From Nitrosomonadales bacterium (lineage in GTDB: Bacteria; Pseudomonadota; Gammaproteobacteria; Burkholderiales; Gallionellaceae), in the NCBI GenBank assembly GCA_023259055.1, contig JAHFQZ010000007.1, forward strand, positions 42,397 to 106,396: a stretch of 64,000 nucleotides of DNA. Reading direction: 5' to 3'. Under the pieces are notes generated by a model. The model was not told the origin of the DNA. It did no database searches and worked only from the letters and a program-made list of their open reading frames with translations. Both the position numbers and the translations under genes were made by a program. Shown here piece by piece: positions 51,511-61,943 of this stretch (its first letter is position 1; each line of letters begins with the position of its first letter).

Positions 51511-52358
51511 CAATCGGCCAGACAAACTTCAACATTATCCAGCAAGCGGGTATTGCCCAGCCTCGCCGCCGCCATTATCACAAGCTCATACTGTACCGGG
51601 TTACCTTGCACGGTGCCTGCCGACTGCAAGTCGGACTGGTTGCGCACTGCCACGTAATCAACCGCCCAACCGTTTGCTTGCAAGGCTTCGACAGCCTGTT
51701 TCTCCAAACGTTCAAAATCGCGTTCGCCTTGCAGGATGGCCTTCTGCGCTTCCTGAAGCGTTTGATACAGAAAAACCGCCTTGCCGCGTTCTTCCAAACT
51801 GAGATACTGGTTGCGCGAACTCAGCGCCAGCCCATCCGCCGCACGCACCGTCTCACCGCCGACGATGCGCACCGGCAAATTCATTTGCAGAACCATCTGG
51901 CGAATGATGTGCAGTTGCTGATAATCCTTCTTGCCGAACAGCGCAACACGAGGCTGGACGATGTTCAACAGTTTCAGTACCACGGTCGCCATACCGCGAA
52001 AATGGCCGGGGCGCGATGCGCCGCACAGCTCGTTGGCAATCGGGGGCGGCTCGACGAACACGGTCTGCTTTACCGGATACATTTCGCTGACCGCAGGCGC
52101 GAACACTATATCCGCCAAGCCTTGCAGCCTGGCGCAATCCGCCTCCAGCGTGCGCGGGTACTTGTCGAAATCCTCGGTGGGGCCGAATTGCAGCGGGTTC
52201 ACAAAGATGCTCGCCACCACGCAACTGCCGTGCTCGCGGGCAAGGCGCATCAGGTTGAGATGCCCCTCATGCAGATTGCCCATGGTCGGAACGAATGCGC
52301 TGGCATGCTCATCACTCAGGCGTGCACGCAATTCGGCGATGGTCGAGATTAATTGCAT
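51510..52358 (-). CDS. panC: Pantothenate synthetase
   Basis: Enzyme of 282 aa joining pantoate and beta-alanine with ATP. HIGH-type nucleotide motif in PTMGNLHEGHL, then SIFVNPLQFGPTEDFDKYPR, FGKKDYQQL (KMSKS-like region earlier in ALSSRNQYL). The ATG shares one base with the panB stop (TAATG). The long open frame upstream is panB in another phase. Confidence 0.95.
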   Translation of the reverse strand: MQLISTIAELRARLSDEHASAFVPTMGNLHEGHLNLMRLAREHGSCVVASIFVNPLQFGPTEDFDKYPRTLEADCARLQGLADIVFAPAVSEMYPVKQTVFVEPPPIANELCGASRPGHFRGMATVVLKLLNIVQPRVALFGKKDYQQLHIIRQMVLQMNLPVRIVGGETVRAADGLALSSRNQYLSLEERGKAVFLYQTLQEAQKAILQGERDFERLEKQAVEALQANGWAVDYVAVRNQSDLQSAGTVQGNPVQYELVIMAAARLGNTRLLDNVEVCLAD

Positions 52359-53149
52359 TAAAAGCTGTGTTCCTTCGCCGGAAAGCTCCCCGCCTTTACT
52401 TCCGCAACGTAATTTTTCACCGCCGCCGCGATGCTGTCCGCGCCCTGCATGAAGTTCTTCACGAAGCGCGCTTTTTTGCCCGGATATACATCCAGCATGT
52501 CGTGCAGCACCAGCACCTGGCCGGAACACGCTGCGCCCGCGCCGATGCCGATGGTTGGGATGGTCAGCTGTGCGGTGATTTCCGCCGCCAGCAAAGAGGG
52601 CACGGCTTCCAGCACGATCATGCCCGCACCGGCCTGTTCCAGAGCAGCGGCGTCCTCCAGCAACTTTTGCGCATCTGAAGATTCCTTGCCTTGCACACGG
52701 TAGCCTCCCAGCTGATGTACTGATTGCGGTGTCAGGCCGATATGCCCGCACACCGGAATGCCGCGTCCAGTGAGAAAGCGTACGGTTTCAGCCATCGCCT
52801 CGCCGCCTTCCAGCTTGACCATCTGCGCGCCTGCTGCCATCAGCCGAGCAGCATGTTCAAACGTTTGTTCCGGGCTCACCTGAAACGTGCCGAACGGCAT
52901 GTCGCTGATGATGAAAGCCTGTTTCGAGCCGCGCGCCACACAGGCAGTGTGATAGACCATGTCGTCAAGGGAAACCGGCAAGGTCGTTTCGTGCCCTTGC
53001 AGCACCATGCCGAGCGAATCTCCCACCAGCAGCACATCCACACCCTGCGCTTCGAGCAGCGCGGCAAAACTGGCGTCGTAGCACGTCAGCACGGCGATTT
53101 TTTCATCCTTGCCGCGCATGGTTTGTAATTTGGTCATTGTGGTTCTCAT
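52358..53149 (-). CDS. panB: 3-methyl-2-oxobutanoate hydroxymethyltransferase
   Basis: First enzyme of pantoate synthesis, 263 aa, adding a hydroxymethyl group to alpha-ketoisovalerate. Family residues: [32 protein letters not shown] (metal-binding Asp), KLEGG and [17 protein letters not shown]. The ATG at 53149 lies after GGGGGAA and shares its first base with the stop of the kinase gene; ATG 53137 is an alternative start used by many homologues. panB-panC-panD is a standard set. Confidence 0.94.
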   Translation of the reverse strand: MRTTMTKLQTMRGKDEKIAVLTCYDASFAALLEAQGVDVLLVGDSLGMVLQGHETTLPVSLDDMVYHTACVARGSKQAFIISDMPFGTFQVSPEQTFEHAARLMAAGAQMVKLEGGEAMAETVRFLTGRGIPVCGHIGLTPQSVHQLGGYRVQGKESSDAQKLLEDAAALEQAGAGMIVLEAVPSLLAAEITAQLTIPTIGIGAGAACSGQVLVLHDMLDVYPGKKARFVKNFMQGADSIAAAVKNYVAEVKAGSFPAKEHSF

Positions 53150-53790
53150 CAATTCCCCCGGCTAAAAAATTCGCGCGGCCCGCGCATTTCTTCGATACGC
53201 TGCAGCAGCAAAGTAAAATCCTCATCCCCATTTTCAAAGTTCATGCGCTCGGTATTCACCACCAGCACCGGAGCCGCACTGTAATGATAGAAGAAATCGC
53301 TGTACCCCTGTGCCACACGAAACAAATAGGCATCCGAGATGGTTTGCTCATAGGGCTGGTTACGTCGGCGCACCCTCTCCAGCAGTATTTCCGGCGCGGC
53401 CTGCAAATATATCACCAGATCCGGCACAGGCGCCTGCAAATGCAGGGTGTGGTATATCTGCTGATACAGGGCAAACTCTTCATCGCTCAGGTTAAGTCGC
53501 GCAAACAGCATGTCCTTGTCGAGCAGATAATCCGCCACGGTGTTCAGGCGAAACATGTCCATTTGCGCCAAGTCGCGCACTTCATTGCCGCGCTGGAACA
53601 GGAAGAACAGTTGCGTCGCTAACGCGTAGCGCTGCGGGTCCTGATAGAACTTGGCCAGGAAAGGATTTTCCTCAGGCTTTTCCAGCAGTGTCGCAGCGCC
53701 AATGTGTTGTGCGAGCCGGCGCGCAAGGCTGGTCTTGCCAACACCCACCGGCCCTTCCACTACCACATAGCGGCACTTTTCAAACAACAT
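53149..53790 (-). CDS. Deoxynucleoside kinase (deoxyadenosine/deoxycytidine kinase family)
   Basis: Kinase of 213 aa phosphorylating deoxynucleosides. P-loop [16 protein letters not shown], the [10 protein letters not shown] segment, a substrate-binding [11 protein letters not shown] region, and the lid with [12 protein letters not shown]. Such kinases routinely sit between folK and panB in betaproteobacteria. The start overlaps folK by 11 nt; the open frame upstream is folK out of phase. Substrate preference cannot be read from sequence. Confidence 0.88.
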   Translation of the reverse strand: MLFEKCRYVVVEGPVGVGKTSLARRLAQHIGAATLLEKPEENPFLAKFYQDPQRYALATQLFFLFQRGNEVRDLAQMDMFRLNTVADYLLDKDMLFARLNLSDEEFALYQQIYHTLHLQAPVPDLVIYLQAAPEILLERVRRRNQPYEQTISDAYLFRVAQGYSDFFYHYSAAPVLVVNTERMNFENGDEDFTLLLQRIEEMRGPREFFSRGN

Positions 53791-54271
53791 CAGCAAGCTT
53801 CTCCAATACGGGGCCATAACACGCCCGCAACGCCCGGTTTGCGGGCCCCAAAGCGGGAATATTGCAGTCCGGCTCAATCTCCAGCAGGGGTTGCAGAACG
53901 AAAGCGCGCAAATGCATTTGCGGATGAGGAATGGTCAGACCATGCTCATGCAGTTGCACATCGTCGTACAGCAACACATCCAGGTCAAGGGTGCGCGGCG
54001 CGTTACGAAAAGTGCGTTCGCGGCCATGCAGGTGCTCGATTTGCAGCAGTGCCTGCAATAGCGCTTGCGGCGTCAGGGCCGTCCCGATTTTTGCGACTGC
54101 GTTCACAAACTCCGGCTGGTCAGCGTAGCCCACCGGCGCGCTGCGATACAGCGAAGAACGAGCGATGAGGCGCGTGTCAGGCAACTCGCCAAGCTCGGCA
54201 AAGGCGCGAAGCAATTGGCTGCGAGGGTCTTCCAGATTGCTGCCCAGCCCGATGAAGGCGATGTGCGACAT
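53780..54271 (-). CDS. folK: 2-amino-4-hydroxy-6-hydroxymethyldihydropteridine pyrophosphokinase
   Basis: HPPK of 163 aa in folate synthesis, transferring pyrophosphate to the pterin alcohol. Family signatures: FIGLGSNLEDPRSQL, SLYRSAPVGYADQPEFVNAV and APRTLDLDVLLYDD with the metal-binding aspartates, followed by IPHPQMHLRAFVLQPL. Canonical length. It follows pcnB across the dispersed repeat at 54293-54421, and overlaps the kinase gene. Confidence 0.95.
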   Translation of the reverse strand: MSHIAFIGLGSNLEDPRSQLLRAFAELGELPDTRLIARSSLYRSAPVGYADQPEFVNAVAKIGTALTPQALLQALLQIEHLHGRERTFRNAPRTLDLDVLLYDDVQLHEHGLTIPHPQMHLRAFVLQPLLEIEPDCNIPALGPANRALRACYGPVLEKLADVV

Positions 54272-54292
54272 TATGCTAAATACAGCAATCGA

Positions 54293-54421
54293 ATCCGCAA
54301 ATTACACAGATTCACACAGATTTTATTGCTACTGCCGATGAATGACGCTTCACCTGACAGGTTATCAAATTCAGTTTCACTACTCATTGTTTAATCTTGG
54401 TTAATCTGCGTAATCTGCCGA
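54293..54421. repeat. Dispersed element with CCGCAGATT inverted arms, copy B
   Basis: Left arm ATCCGCAAATTACACAGATT (54293-54312) and right arm GGTTAATCTGCGTAATCTGC (54399-54418) are inverted relatives of the arms of the element at 20735-20844. The roughly 90-bp centre carries no gene. It fills the pcnB-folK gap. Confidence 0.6.
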
Positions 54422-54436
54422 CAACTGTTTTCAGGG

Positions 54437-55783
54437 TTATGCTACCGACTCACCCGCCACTGCATCCGGCTTCTTGCGCGGTTTGCGGCGGCGGCGCTTT
54501 TTATCGCCAGCCCCTTCCGGCTGCAACATTTCCGCACGCCGTTCGTCGCTGGCATCCTGGAATTCATCCCACCACAACCCGAGCTCGTCATCTACCTCCC
54601 CGCTGGCGCAGCGCAACAGCAGAAAGTCAAATCCGGCGCGGAAACGTGGCTGTTCCAGCAATCGGAACGGACGCTGCCCGGCGCGCTGTTCAAAGCGTTG
54701 TTGCAACAGCCAGATTTCTTTCATCACCGCATCGTGGCGGTGCGGAATGGCAAGCTGCGCCTTCTGCTTGGCGAGCACCTCATCCATCGCTTCATGCATC
54801 GCGCCCACCGGACGCTCGCCTTGCTGCACACGCAGATTCCATGTTGCCAGCACTTCATGCCACAGCAATGCGGCAAATAGGAACGCCGGCGAAACTGTCT
54901 TTTCCTGACTAAGACGCTCGTCGGTATTGCGCAGCGCCAGCATGACGAATTTTTCGCCCATCGGCTGCTCAAGGATCACATCCAGCAAGGGCAGCAAACC
55001 ATGATGCAAACTCATCTTGCGCAATTGCTGGATGCACTCCACCGAATGGCCGGAGAGCAGCATTTTGAATACCTCATCGAGCAAACGCGCCTGCGGCACG
55101 TTGTCGAGCAAGCTTTTCATCCTTGCGATCGGCGCGGCGGTTGCCGCATCGATCTGCATACCCAGCTTTGCGGACAGGCGCACTGCCCGCAGCATCCGCA
55201 CCGGGTCCTCGCGGTAGCGCACTTCCGGGTCACCGATCATGCGCAACAGACGACTGCTCGTATCGGCATAGCCGCCGTGATAGTCGTGAATTTCCTGTGT
55301 AGACGGATCGTAGAACAGCGCGTTGGCGGTAAAATCGCGGCGCGCCGCATCCTGCTCTTGGTCACCGAACTGGTTGTCGCGCAACAGACGGCCATGCTCG
55401 TCGGTCTGCGCATCCTCGGCTTCGATCAGGCTGCGAAAGGTGGAAACCTCGACCACCTCCTCGCCGAACATCACATGCACCAGCTGGAAACGCCGCCCGA
55501 TGATGCGCGAACGGCGAAAAACGCGACGCACTTCCTCCGGCGTGGCATCGGTCGCCACATCGAAATCTTTCGGGGTGCATCGCAGTAGCAAATCGCGCAC
55601 CGCACCGCCCACCACATAAGCCTGATATCCCGCAGCCTGCAAACCATCAGTCACTTTCTGCGCACCGTAGCTGATTTGCTCGCGTGCAACACCATGCAAT
55701 CCATATGGAATTACCCGAGCATTTCCAATCGTCCTGATTTTGGCTGACTTGCGAAATACACGCTTGAGAAATTTCTTGATCAT
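54437..55783 (-). CDS. pcnB: Poly(A) polymerase I
   Basis: Polymerase of 448 aa that adds 3' poly(A) tails marking RNA for decay. Nucleotidyltransferase head: AYVVGGAVRDLLLRCTPKDF and DVATDATPEEVRRVFRRSR (catalytic aspartates in DFD), then EVSTFR, RDFTANALFYD and YREDPVRMLRAVR. The C-terminal tail is very basic (KKRRRRKPRKKPD), typical of PcnB rather than CCA-adding enzyme. ATG at 55783 is preferred to 55843. It probably shares a transcript with folK-dck-panB-panC. Confidence 0.93.
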   Translation of the reverse strand: MIKKFLKRVFRKSAKIRTIGNARVIPYGLHGVAREQISYGAQKVTDGLQAAGYQAYVVGGAVRDLLLRCTPKDFDVATDATPEEVRRVFRRSRIIGRRFQLVHVMFGEEVVEVSTFRSLIEAEDAQTDEHGRLLRDNQFGDQEQDAARRDFTANALFYDPSTQEIHDYHGGYADTSSRLLRMIGDPEVRYREDPVRMLRAVRLSAKLGMQIDAATAAPIARMKSLLDNVPQARLLDEVFKMLLSGHSVECIQQLRKMSLHHGLLPLLDVILEQPMGEKFVMLALRNTDERLSQEKTVSPAFLFAALLWHEVLATWNLRVQQGERPVGAMHEAMDEVLAKQKAQLAIPHRHDAVMKEIWLLQQRFEQRAGQRPFRLLEQPRFRAGFDFLLLRCASGEVDDELGLWWDEFQDASDERRAEMLQPEGAGDKKRRRRKPRKKPDAVAGESVA

Positions 55784-55918
55784 GCAATCTTTAACAATTG
55801 AGCGCGGCACAGCCGCGAAAGGAGCGCGGATTATACACCGCATGGGTTTGATGAAGCTGCGACCAAGCTATCAGGCAGCTTTGAGTCCACTTGAGCACAA
55901 GCGTGCCACCCGAAAAGT

Positions 55919-56626
55919 CTACCCGCACAGTCCGCCTATCCATCTGGTATAGAGCTGCGCCGCAACCTTCCGCATGCGCGGCAGTTCGTCCGCAATTCGC
56001 CGCTGTATCTCGCTCACCGATTGCACCGCAGGGCTGGCCTTACTGGCTTCCACTTCATCCGCGCCCACTGCGCACCATTTTGTGATCATTTCAGCGGTCA
56101 TTTCAACGTGGCATTGCATCGCGAGGTGTTTGCCGATCGCGTAAGCCTGATTGGCGCAGTACACGCTGGACAGCAGGTGTGTGGCGCCTTGCGGCAAGGT
56201 GAAGGTTTCGCCGTGCCAGTGGAAGGCCTGAAAGTTTTTTATCTCGCCGAACCAGCCGCGCGCGATGCCGTTATCCGCCACCGCCACTTCACCCCAGCCG
56301 ATTTCCTTGACCGGGTTGCGCGACACCACGCCACCTAATGACTTGGAGATCAGTTGCCCGCCGAGGCAATGCCCCAGCAGCGGAACGTCACGCGCCACGG
56401 CATCGCGGATCAAAGCCTCGACCTTCGGTATCCACGGCAGGTCATCATTGACGCTCATCGGGCCGCCCATAAACACCAATCCGGCATAAGCCGATGCGCT
56501 CTGTGGTACGGCATCGCCAGAATCGATGGCGATCAGACGCCAGGGGATTTTTCGCTCATCGAGGAATTCGGCAAAGTAGCCGGGACCTTCAGTAGGTGTG
56601 TGGCGGAAAATGGCGATGGGTTTCAT
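55919..56626 (-). CDS. Class I glutamine amidotransferase-like protein
   Basis: Protein of 235 aa with a class I GATase fold: nucleophile Cys in LLGHCLGGQLISKSLGG, an FHWHGETF segment, and QCHVEMTAE where the catalytic His and Glu lie. It resembles the stand-alone 'GMP synthase-like' amidotransferases whose partner is unknown. No synthetase domain is fused or adjacent. It lies downstream of folE2 across a hairpin, on the same strand, so it may be co-transcribed. The precise substrate is unknown. Confidence 0.85.
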   Translation of the reverse strand: MKPIAIFRHTPTEGPGYFAEFLDERKIPWRLIAIDSGDAVPQSASAYAGLVFMGGPMSVNDDLPWIPKVEALIRDAVARDVPLLGHCLGGQLISKSLGGVVSRNPVKEIGWGEVAVADNGIARGWFGEIKNFQAFHWHGETFTLPQGATHLLSSVYCANQAYAIGKHLAMQCHVEMTAEMITKWCAVGADEVEASKASPAVQSVSEIQRRIADELPRMRKVAAQLYTRWIGGLCG

Positions 56627-56643
56627 GTCATTTTGAAAGGACT

Positions 56644-56670
56644 GTAGGAGCCGGCCATGCCCGCTCCTAC
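56644..56670 (-). repeat. Hairpin that includes the folE2 stop codon
   Basis: GTAGGAG and CTCCTAC form a 7-bp stem around a C/G-rich loop. On the minus strand the TAG stop of folE2 (56669-56667) is inside the first arm. It is of a common dispersed type and may act as a weak terminator or RNA stabiliser. Confidence 0.6.
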
Positions 56671-57473
56671 AAATTCTTCGTCTTGTCTCTTTCGATCAGC
56701 GCGTAGGCAGAATGATTATGGATGGACTCGAAATTCTCCGACTCGACGACATACGCATCAATACGCTCATCATCATTCAGCACTGCCGCCACGTCGCGCA
56801 CCATGTCCTCGACAAATTTTGGATTGTCATAGGCCTTTTCGGTGACAAATTTTTCATCGGGCCGTTTCAGCAAACCGAACAGCTCGCAGGAAGCCTGCTC
56901 TTCCGCGACACGTATCACATCCTCGACCCAGACAAAACTGTTGGTGCGCAGCGTGAGCGTGACATGCGAGCGCTGGTTATGCGCACCGCGATCGGAAATC
57001 TTCTTCGAACAAGGGCACAGGCTGGTGACCGGAACGACCACCTTCATCGTGAAACGGGGATCGCCGCCGTTGCATTCGCCGATAAAGGTCACGTCGTAAT
57101 CCAGCATGCTTTTCACGCCGGACACCGGCGCGGTCTTGTTGACAAAATAGGGAAAATTCATTTCGATGAAGCCTGATTTTGCCTCCAGCCGCACCACCAT
57201 TTCGCGCAGGATGCTGCCAAACGATTCCACCGAAATCTCCCGTTCGTGCTCATTGAGTATCTCGACAAAACGCGACATGTGCGTGCCTTTGAAATTGTGC
57301 GGCAGATGCACATACATGTTGAACGTGGCAACCGTGTGCTGCACGCCGATGCTCTTGTCCTTTACCTTCACCGGATGGCGAATGCCTTTGATACCGACGC
57401 GATTGATGGCCAAGTGGCGTATATCGGCGGAGCTTTGCACATCGGCGATGGAACTAGGTTTGGGGGTATTCAT
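56667..57473 (-). CDS. folE2: GTP cyclohydrolase I, type IB
   Basis: FolE2 (COG1469) of 268 aa, opening the GTP ring for folate or queuosine precursors and able to use metals other than zinc. Family segments: [40 protein letters not shown] with the conserved cysteine, and [17 protein letters not shown] with the conserved glutamate. ATG at 57473 is followed by the usual N-terminus ending in [14 protein letters not shown]. Located just after dxs, a familiar betaproteobacterial arrangement. Confidence 0.93.
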   Translation of the reverse strand: MNTPKPSSIADVQSSADIRHLAINRVGIKGIRHPVKVKDKSIGVQHTVATFNMYVHLPHNFKGTHMSRFVEILNEHEREISVESFGSILREMVVRLEAKSGFIEMNFPYFVNKTAPVSGVKSMLDYDVTFIGECNGGDPRFTMKVVVPVTSLCPCSKKISDRGAHNQRSHVTLTLRTNSFVWVEDVIRVAEEQASCELFGLLKRPDEKFVTEKAYDNPKFVEDMVRDVAAVLNDDERIDAYVVESENFESIHNHSAYALIERDKTKNL

Positions 57474-57528
57474 GGCGAAACTCCTCTCGAGTTGCGGGTG
57501 TGCTGAATTGTAATCAATCCAGATAAGT

Positions 57529-59397
57529 TTATTCGGCCAATCTTTTTTCGATGCTCGCAATTAGCCCCTTGGCATCCAGTCCGCAGTCCGCCAGCATTTG
57601 ACCATGCTCGCCTTGTTCGATGAATCTATCCGGCAAACCGAGTTGCAGCAGCGGTACTGCAATGCCGTGCTGTTGCAGGCATTCCGCCACCGCGCTGCCC
57701 GCACCACCCTGTGCGGTGTTCTCTTCCACGGTAACCAGCAGCTCATGCTCTCGCGCCAGATGCAGCACCAAGTCCACATCCAGAGGCTTGACAAAGCGCA
57801 TATTGGCTACGCTGGCGTTGAGTTGTTCACCAGCCGCCAAGGCTGGCGCCAGCATCGTGCCAAACGCCAGAATCGCCACACGTTTGCCTTCGCGCCGCAG
57901 TTCGCCTTTGCCCACCGGCAAGGCGCGCAACTCCTGGCGAACCGCCATTCCGGGGCCGCATCCGCGCGGATAACGCACCGCGCTCGGCGTATTCAGCTGG
58001 AACGCGGTATACAACATCTGTCGGCATTCGTTCTCGTCAGCCGGAGCCATCACCGTCATGTTGGGAATGCAGCGCAAATAGGAAAGATCGAAGCTGCCCG
58101 CATGGGTCGCCCCATCCGCGCCGACCAGCCCACCGCGATCGATGGCCAGCACTACCGGAAGATTCTGTATCGCGATATCGTGGATGAGCTGGTCATAGGC
58201 ACGCTGCAAAAATGTCGAGTAAATCGCAACCACCGGCTTGTAGCCATCGCACGCCAGGCCGGCGGCAAACGTCAGCGCATGCTGTTCGGCGATGCCGACA
58301 TCGAAATAGCGCGCCGGAAAATGTTCGGCAAATTCCGCCATCCCCGACCCCTCGCACATCGCCGGGGTGATGCCAATCAGCCGTTCGTCCTTCTCCGCCA
58401 TGTCGCACAGCCACTTTCCAAACACCTCGGTATAGGTGGGCTTAGCAGCTGGCTCTTCAGCATCGTTCATGGCAGGTTTGGCAGCGATGCCTTGAGTGCG
58501 GTCGAATTTGCTCACGCCGTGGTATAGCAGGCAATCCTCTTCGGCATGTGCGTAGCCCTTGCCCTTCTGCGTGACAATGTGCAGAAACTGCGGGCCGGTC
58601 AACTTGCGAAGATTGCCCAAGGTATCCAGCAGCACATCAAGATCATGCCCGTCGATCGGGCCGATGTAGTTGAAACCGAATTCCTCGAACAGAGTGCTCG
58701 GCGTCACCATGCCTTTGACATGCTCTTCGGCGCGCTTGGCGAATTCCAGCACCGGCGGCATGCCCTTCAATACTCTCTCGCTGCCGCGCCGCATCGTTGC
58801 ATAAAAGCGCCCCGACATCAGCCTGGCCAGATAATTGTTCAGTGCGCCGACCGGGCGCGAGATAGACATATCGTTATCATTGAGAATGACCAGCAGGTTC
58901 GCATCCATCGCACCGGCGTTATTGAGCCCTTCGAAGGCCATTCCGCCGGTCATCGCGCCGTCGCCGATAATCGCCACGGAACGCCGCTCGGAGCCTTGCA
59001 GTTGCGCCGCCACCGCCATGCCCAGTGCCGCCGAAATCGACGTGCTGGAGTGCCCGGTGCCAAAGGTGTCATACAGACTTTCCTCACGCTTGGGGAAACC
59101 GGCAATACCGCCCGCCATGCGCAGCTTACTCATCGCTTCGCGGCGCCCTGTGAGGATTTTGTGCGTGTAGGTTTGATGCCCCACATCCCACACCAGCTTG
59201 TCTTCCGGCGTGTTGTAGATGTAATGCAACGCGATGGTCAATTCGACTGTGCCAAGATTGGAAGACAAATGTCCGCCGGTCTTGCTGACCGACTCAACCA
59301 GGAACTCGCGCAATTCGTCGGCCAGTTTCGGCAATTGCCCGCGATCAAGACCACGCAATTCTTCTGGGGTGTTGATGGTGTTGAGCAATGAGTACAT
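57529..59397 (-). CDS. dxs: 1-deoxy-D-xylulose-5-phosphate synthase
   Basis: Thiamine diphosphate enzyme of 622 aa starting the MEP isoprenoid path from pyruvate and glyceraldehyde 3-phosphate. [15 protein letters not shown] (catalytic His), the ThDP motif [20 protein letters not shown], and the transketolase-like middle with [16 protein letters not shown]. Its ATG shares a base with the ispA stop (TGATG). Forms xseB-ispA-dxs, the usual order. Confidence 0.96.
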   Translation of the reverse strand: MYSLLNTINTPEELRGLDRGQLPKLADELREFLVESVSKTGGHLSSNLGTVELTIALHYIYNTPEDKLVWDVGHQTYTHKILTGRREAMSKLRMAGGIAGFPKREESLYDTFGTGHSSTSISAALGMAVAAQLQGSERRSVAIIGDGAMTGGMAFEGLNNAGAMDANLLVILNDNDMSISRPVGALNNYLARLMSGRFYATMRRGSERVLKGMPPVLEFAKRAEEHVKGMVTPSTLFEEFGFNYIGPIDGHDLDVLLDTLGNLRKLTGPQFLHIVTQKGKGYAHAEEDCLLYHGVSKFDRTQGIAAKPAMNDAEEPAAKPTYTEVFGKWLCDMAEKDERLIGITPAMCEGSGMAEFAEHFPARYFDVGIAEQHALTFAAGLACDGYKPVVAIYSTFLQRAYDQLIHDIAIQNLPVVLAIDRGGLVGADGATHAGSFDLSYLRCIPNMTVMAPADENECRQMLYTAFQLNTPSAVRYPRGCGPGMAVRQELRALPVGKGELRREGKRVAILAFGTMLAPALAAGEQLNASVANMRFVKPLDVDLVLHLAREHELLVTVEENTAQGGAGSAVAECLQQHGIAVPLLQLGLPDRFIEQGEHGQMLADCGLDAKGLIASIEKRLAE

Positions 59398-60308
59398 CAG
59401 AACTTTCGCAGCACAATAAAGTCAGCGAGTTCGCGCAAACGCTGTGCAGTCTCGCCGAACTCGGTTAAGGTTTCCAGCGCTTCGCGATGCAGCCGGTGCG
59501 CCATGTCGCGCGCGCCCTGTATGCCCAGCAGACTGACGTAGGTCGGCTTGTCGCTTTCCGCATCCTTGCCCGCTGTTTTGCCCAGTGTGGCGGTGTCCGC
59601 CTCGCAGTCCAGCACATCATCCACTACCTGGAACGCCAGGCCGATCAGCTTGCCAAAGTGGTCCAGCTTGTCCATCTGCGCAGGCCCCAAGCCCGAACCG
59701 CCCTGCATCCCCGAACCGCAATGCGCTCCCAGCAGGACCGCCGCGCGGATCAGCGCGCCGGTCTTGTGGATGTGCATGAATTCCAGCTCGGGGAGTGTAA
59801 GGTATTTACCCACGCTGGCAAGGTCGATCGCCTGCCCACCAGCCATACCGCGCGAACCGGAAGCCACCGCCAGAAGCCTGATCATTTCCAGCTGGCGCGC
59901 CGCATCGTCATTCAAACGGTGTTCCGCCAGCAGTTGAAACGCCAATGCTTGCAGACTGTCGCCAACCAGCAGCGCGGTCGCATCGTCATACTGAACATGA
60001 CAGGTCGGCTTGCCACGGCGCAGCACATCGTCATCCATGCACGGCATATCGTCGTGCACCAATGAATAGGCATGAATCAGCTCGACAGCGGCGGCAACGA
60101 CATCCACCCGCGCCTCGTTCGTACCGGCCAGTTCGCCTGCGGCAAATGCCAGCAACGGACGTACCCGCTTGCCGCCATCCAGCACCACATAGCGCATCGC
60201 TTCATGCAATCGCTGCGGCGCAACTTCCGCGTGCGGCAACAGTCTGCTCAACACATCCTCGAAACGCACTTGATGGGCAGAAATCCAACTTTGAAAATCA
60301 ACACGCAT
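59397..60308 (-). CDS. ispA: Farnesyl diphosphate synthase
   Basis: Prenyl synthase of 303 aa making geranyl and farnesyl diphosphate. First aspartate-rich motif in [18 protein letters not shown], second in [19 protein letters not shown]. Basic KRVRP near residue 50 binds IPP. Its start shares one base with the xseB stop (TAATG), and its end with the dxs start, so the three genes are coupled. Confidence 0.95.
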   Translation of the reverse strand: MRVDFQSWISAHQVRFEDVLSRLLPHAEVAPQRLHEAMRYVVLDGGKRVRPLLAFAAGELAGTNEARVDVVAAAVELIHAYSLVHDDMPCMDDDVLRRGKPTCHVQYDDATALLVGDSLQALAFQLLAEHRLNDDAARQLEMIRLLAVASGSRGMAGGQAIDLASVGKYLTLPELEFMHIHKTGALIRAAVLLGAHCGSGMQGGSGLGPAQMDKLDHFGKLIGLAFQVVDDVLDCEADTATLGKTAGKDAESDKPTYVSLLGIQGARDMAHRLHREALETLTEFGETAQRLRELADFIVLRKF

Positions 60309-60565
60309 TAACTTTGCCCTGCCTCGCTATTGGCGGAAAAATCTTTCAGCACGCCATTCTCCAGCACACTTACCTGTTGCTGCGCGTCTTCCAGTTTGGA
60401 ACGGCAAAACGACAGCAATTCCGCGCCGCGTTTATAAGCAGCAAGCGAATCCTCCAGCGACAACTTGCCCGCCTCCATGTCGGCGACAATCTGCTCAAGC
60501 TCGGCCATTGCCGACTCGAAGCCAACTGTTTTTTGGGCTCCTGACTTTTTTAATTGTCCAGCCAT
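60308..60565 (-). CDS. xseB: Exodeoxyribonuclease VII small subunit
   Basis: Small subunit of 85 aa. Recognised by FESAMAELEQIVADMEAGKL and LEDSLAAYKRGAELLSFCRS, the helical hairpin that binds XseA. Exonuclease VII degrades single-stranded DNA. The tail has an unusual stretch past the core (VSVLENGVLKDFSANS) that is still typical in length. xseA is not in the window. First gene of the ispA-dxs operon. Confidence 0.92.
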   Translation of the reverse strand: MAGQLKKSGAQKTVGFESAMAELEQIVADMEAGKLSLEDSLAAYKRGAELLSFCRSKLEDAQQQVSVLENGVLKDFSANSEAGQS

Positions 60566-60726
60566 ATGAACCTCTGCAAGGGAAAGGTTGGTATTTTACC
60601 TAACGCACTCTGACTGAGCCAATTTATATTGCTCCGTGCAAATAATTCGGGGAAAATCCGCGTCCTCTTTACACACATGCCTACAAACAAGGTGCTACTT
60701 AATAATCAGCTTATGAGCAGTCCCGC

Positions 60727-61599
60727 ATGAAATCATCCTGGATGCTGGTCGCCAGCTTGCTGTTCGGCGGCATGGGCGTATTTGTCAAACTCGGCGCAGC
60801 GCATTTCTCGCATATTGAACTGGTTTTTTACCGCTCGTTCTTCGGCCTGCTGCTGTCGTACGGCATCTTGCGCCAACAGCGTGTCAGCATTGCCACGCAA
60901 TACTGGCGCACTCATTTTTGGCGCGGCATTTCCGGCTCTGTCGCGCTGGCGCTGTTCTTTTACTGCATCACTGTATTGCCGCTCGCCACCGCCGTCACGC
61001 TCAACTATACCGCGCCGCTGTTTCTCACCATTTTCACGATGCTGGTGTTCAAGGACAAATTCCATCTACCGCTGACGACCGCCATCGCACTGGGATTCTG
61101 CGGCGTGGTGCTGCTGCTACACCCAACCTTGCAGCAAGAGCAACTGCTGCCAGGCCTGCTCGGACTGATCTCCGGTTTCCTAGCCGGGATCGCTTATCTA
61201 AACGTCAAGCAGCTCGGCATGATCGGCGAACCGGACACGCGCACCGTGTTTTATTTCAGCCTGACCGCCTCCATCGGCAGCGGCGTCTGGATACTATTCG
61301 ACACCATGCATCCGATCTCTCTGCAAGGCTTCGCCATCCTGCTCGGGCTGGGTAGCACCGCCACACTTGCGCAACTCGCCATGACACGAGCCTATCGCAC
61401 CGGCAAGACACTGGTGGTCGGCAGCCTGGCATATAGCACCATCATATTCGCCAGCCTGTTCGGCATGCTGCTGTGGGACGAAACCCTGCCGCTGAGCAGT
61501 TGGCTGGGCATGGCGCTCATCATCGCCGGTGGTGTGCTAAGCTTACGGCTGTCACCGAAACACTCGCCCGAAAAAGTGCCCGAAAAAGGAAAGTCATGA
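60727..61599 (+). CDS. EamA/DMT-family transporter
   Basis: Inner-membrane protein of 290 aa with ten predicted helices in two EamA repeats (about 1-130 and 145-280). Segments typical of the family: LFGGMGVFVKLGAAHFSHIE, LNYTAPLFLTIFTMLVFKDK at the end of the first repeat and ARAYRTG-like MTRAYRTGKTLVVGSLAYST in the second. Drug/metabolite transporters export amino acids, metabolites or drugs; the substrate cannot be read. It overlaps the following SpoIIAA-like gene by 4 nt (ATGA). Confidence 0.88.
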   Translation: MKSSWMLVASLLFGGMGVFVKLGAAHFSHIELVFYRSFFGLLLSYGILRQQRVSIATQYWRTHFWRGISGSVALALFFYCITVLPLATAVTLNYTAPLFLTIFTMLVFKDKFHLPLTTAIALGFCGVVLLLHPTLQQEQLLPGLLGLISGFLAGIAYLNVKQLGMIGEPDTRTVFYFSLTASIGSGVWILFDTMHPISLQGFAILLGLGSTATLAQLAMTRAYRTGKTLVVGSLAYSTIIFASLFGMLLWDETLPLSSWLGMALIIAGGVLSLRLSPKHSPEKVPEKGKS

Positions 61600-61943
61600 T
61601 CACCATCGAACAAACCAGCAACCTCGTCAACGTCGCCGTCATCGGTGAATTTACCCTCGCCGATTTCAAGACATTCGAGGAACAATCCCTCTACAAACTT
61701 AAAACGCCCGGCACAGTAAACCTGCTGTTCGACCTGCGCGCGATGATCAGCTACACCGTCGACGTGGCGTGGGAAGAAATCAAATTCTTCAGTCGCGAAC
61801 ACAACCACGACTTCAACAAGATCGCCGTCGTCACTGACGACCAGTGGATCACTTGGCAGGCTTGGCTTTCGCGCATCTTCATTGATGCCGATATACAGGT
61901 GTTTACGGATTATGAAAAAGCGCAGGCTTGGGTGCAGAGTTAG
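61596..61943 (+). CDS. SpoIIAA-like (STAS-fold) protein
   Basis: Protein of 115 aa related to the SpoIIAA-like/STAS fold: MITIEQTSNLVNVAVIGEFT, LLFDLRAMISYTVDVAWEEI and KIAVVTDDQWITWQAWLSRI. Members of this group bind lipids or act in regulation, mostly uncharacterised. The usual phosphorylatable serine of anti-sigma antagonists is not evident. Start overlaps the transporter stop, so translation is coupled; a regulatory link to the transporter is only suggested by that. Confidence 0.75.
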   Translation: MITIEQTSNLVNVAVIGEFTLADFKTFEEQSLYKLKTPGTVNLLFDLRAMISYTVDVAWEEIKFFSREHNHDFNKIAVVTDDQWITWQAWLSRIFIDADIQVFTDYEKAQAWVQS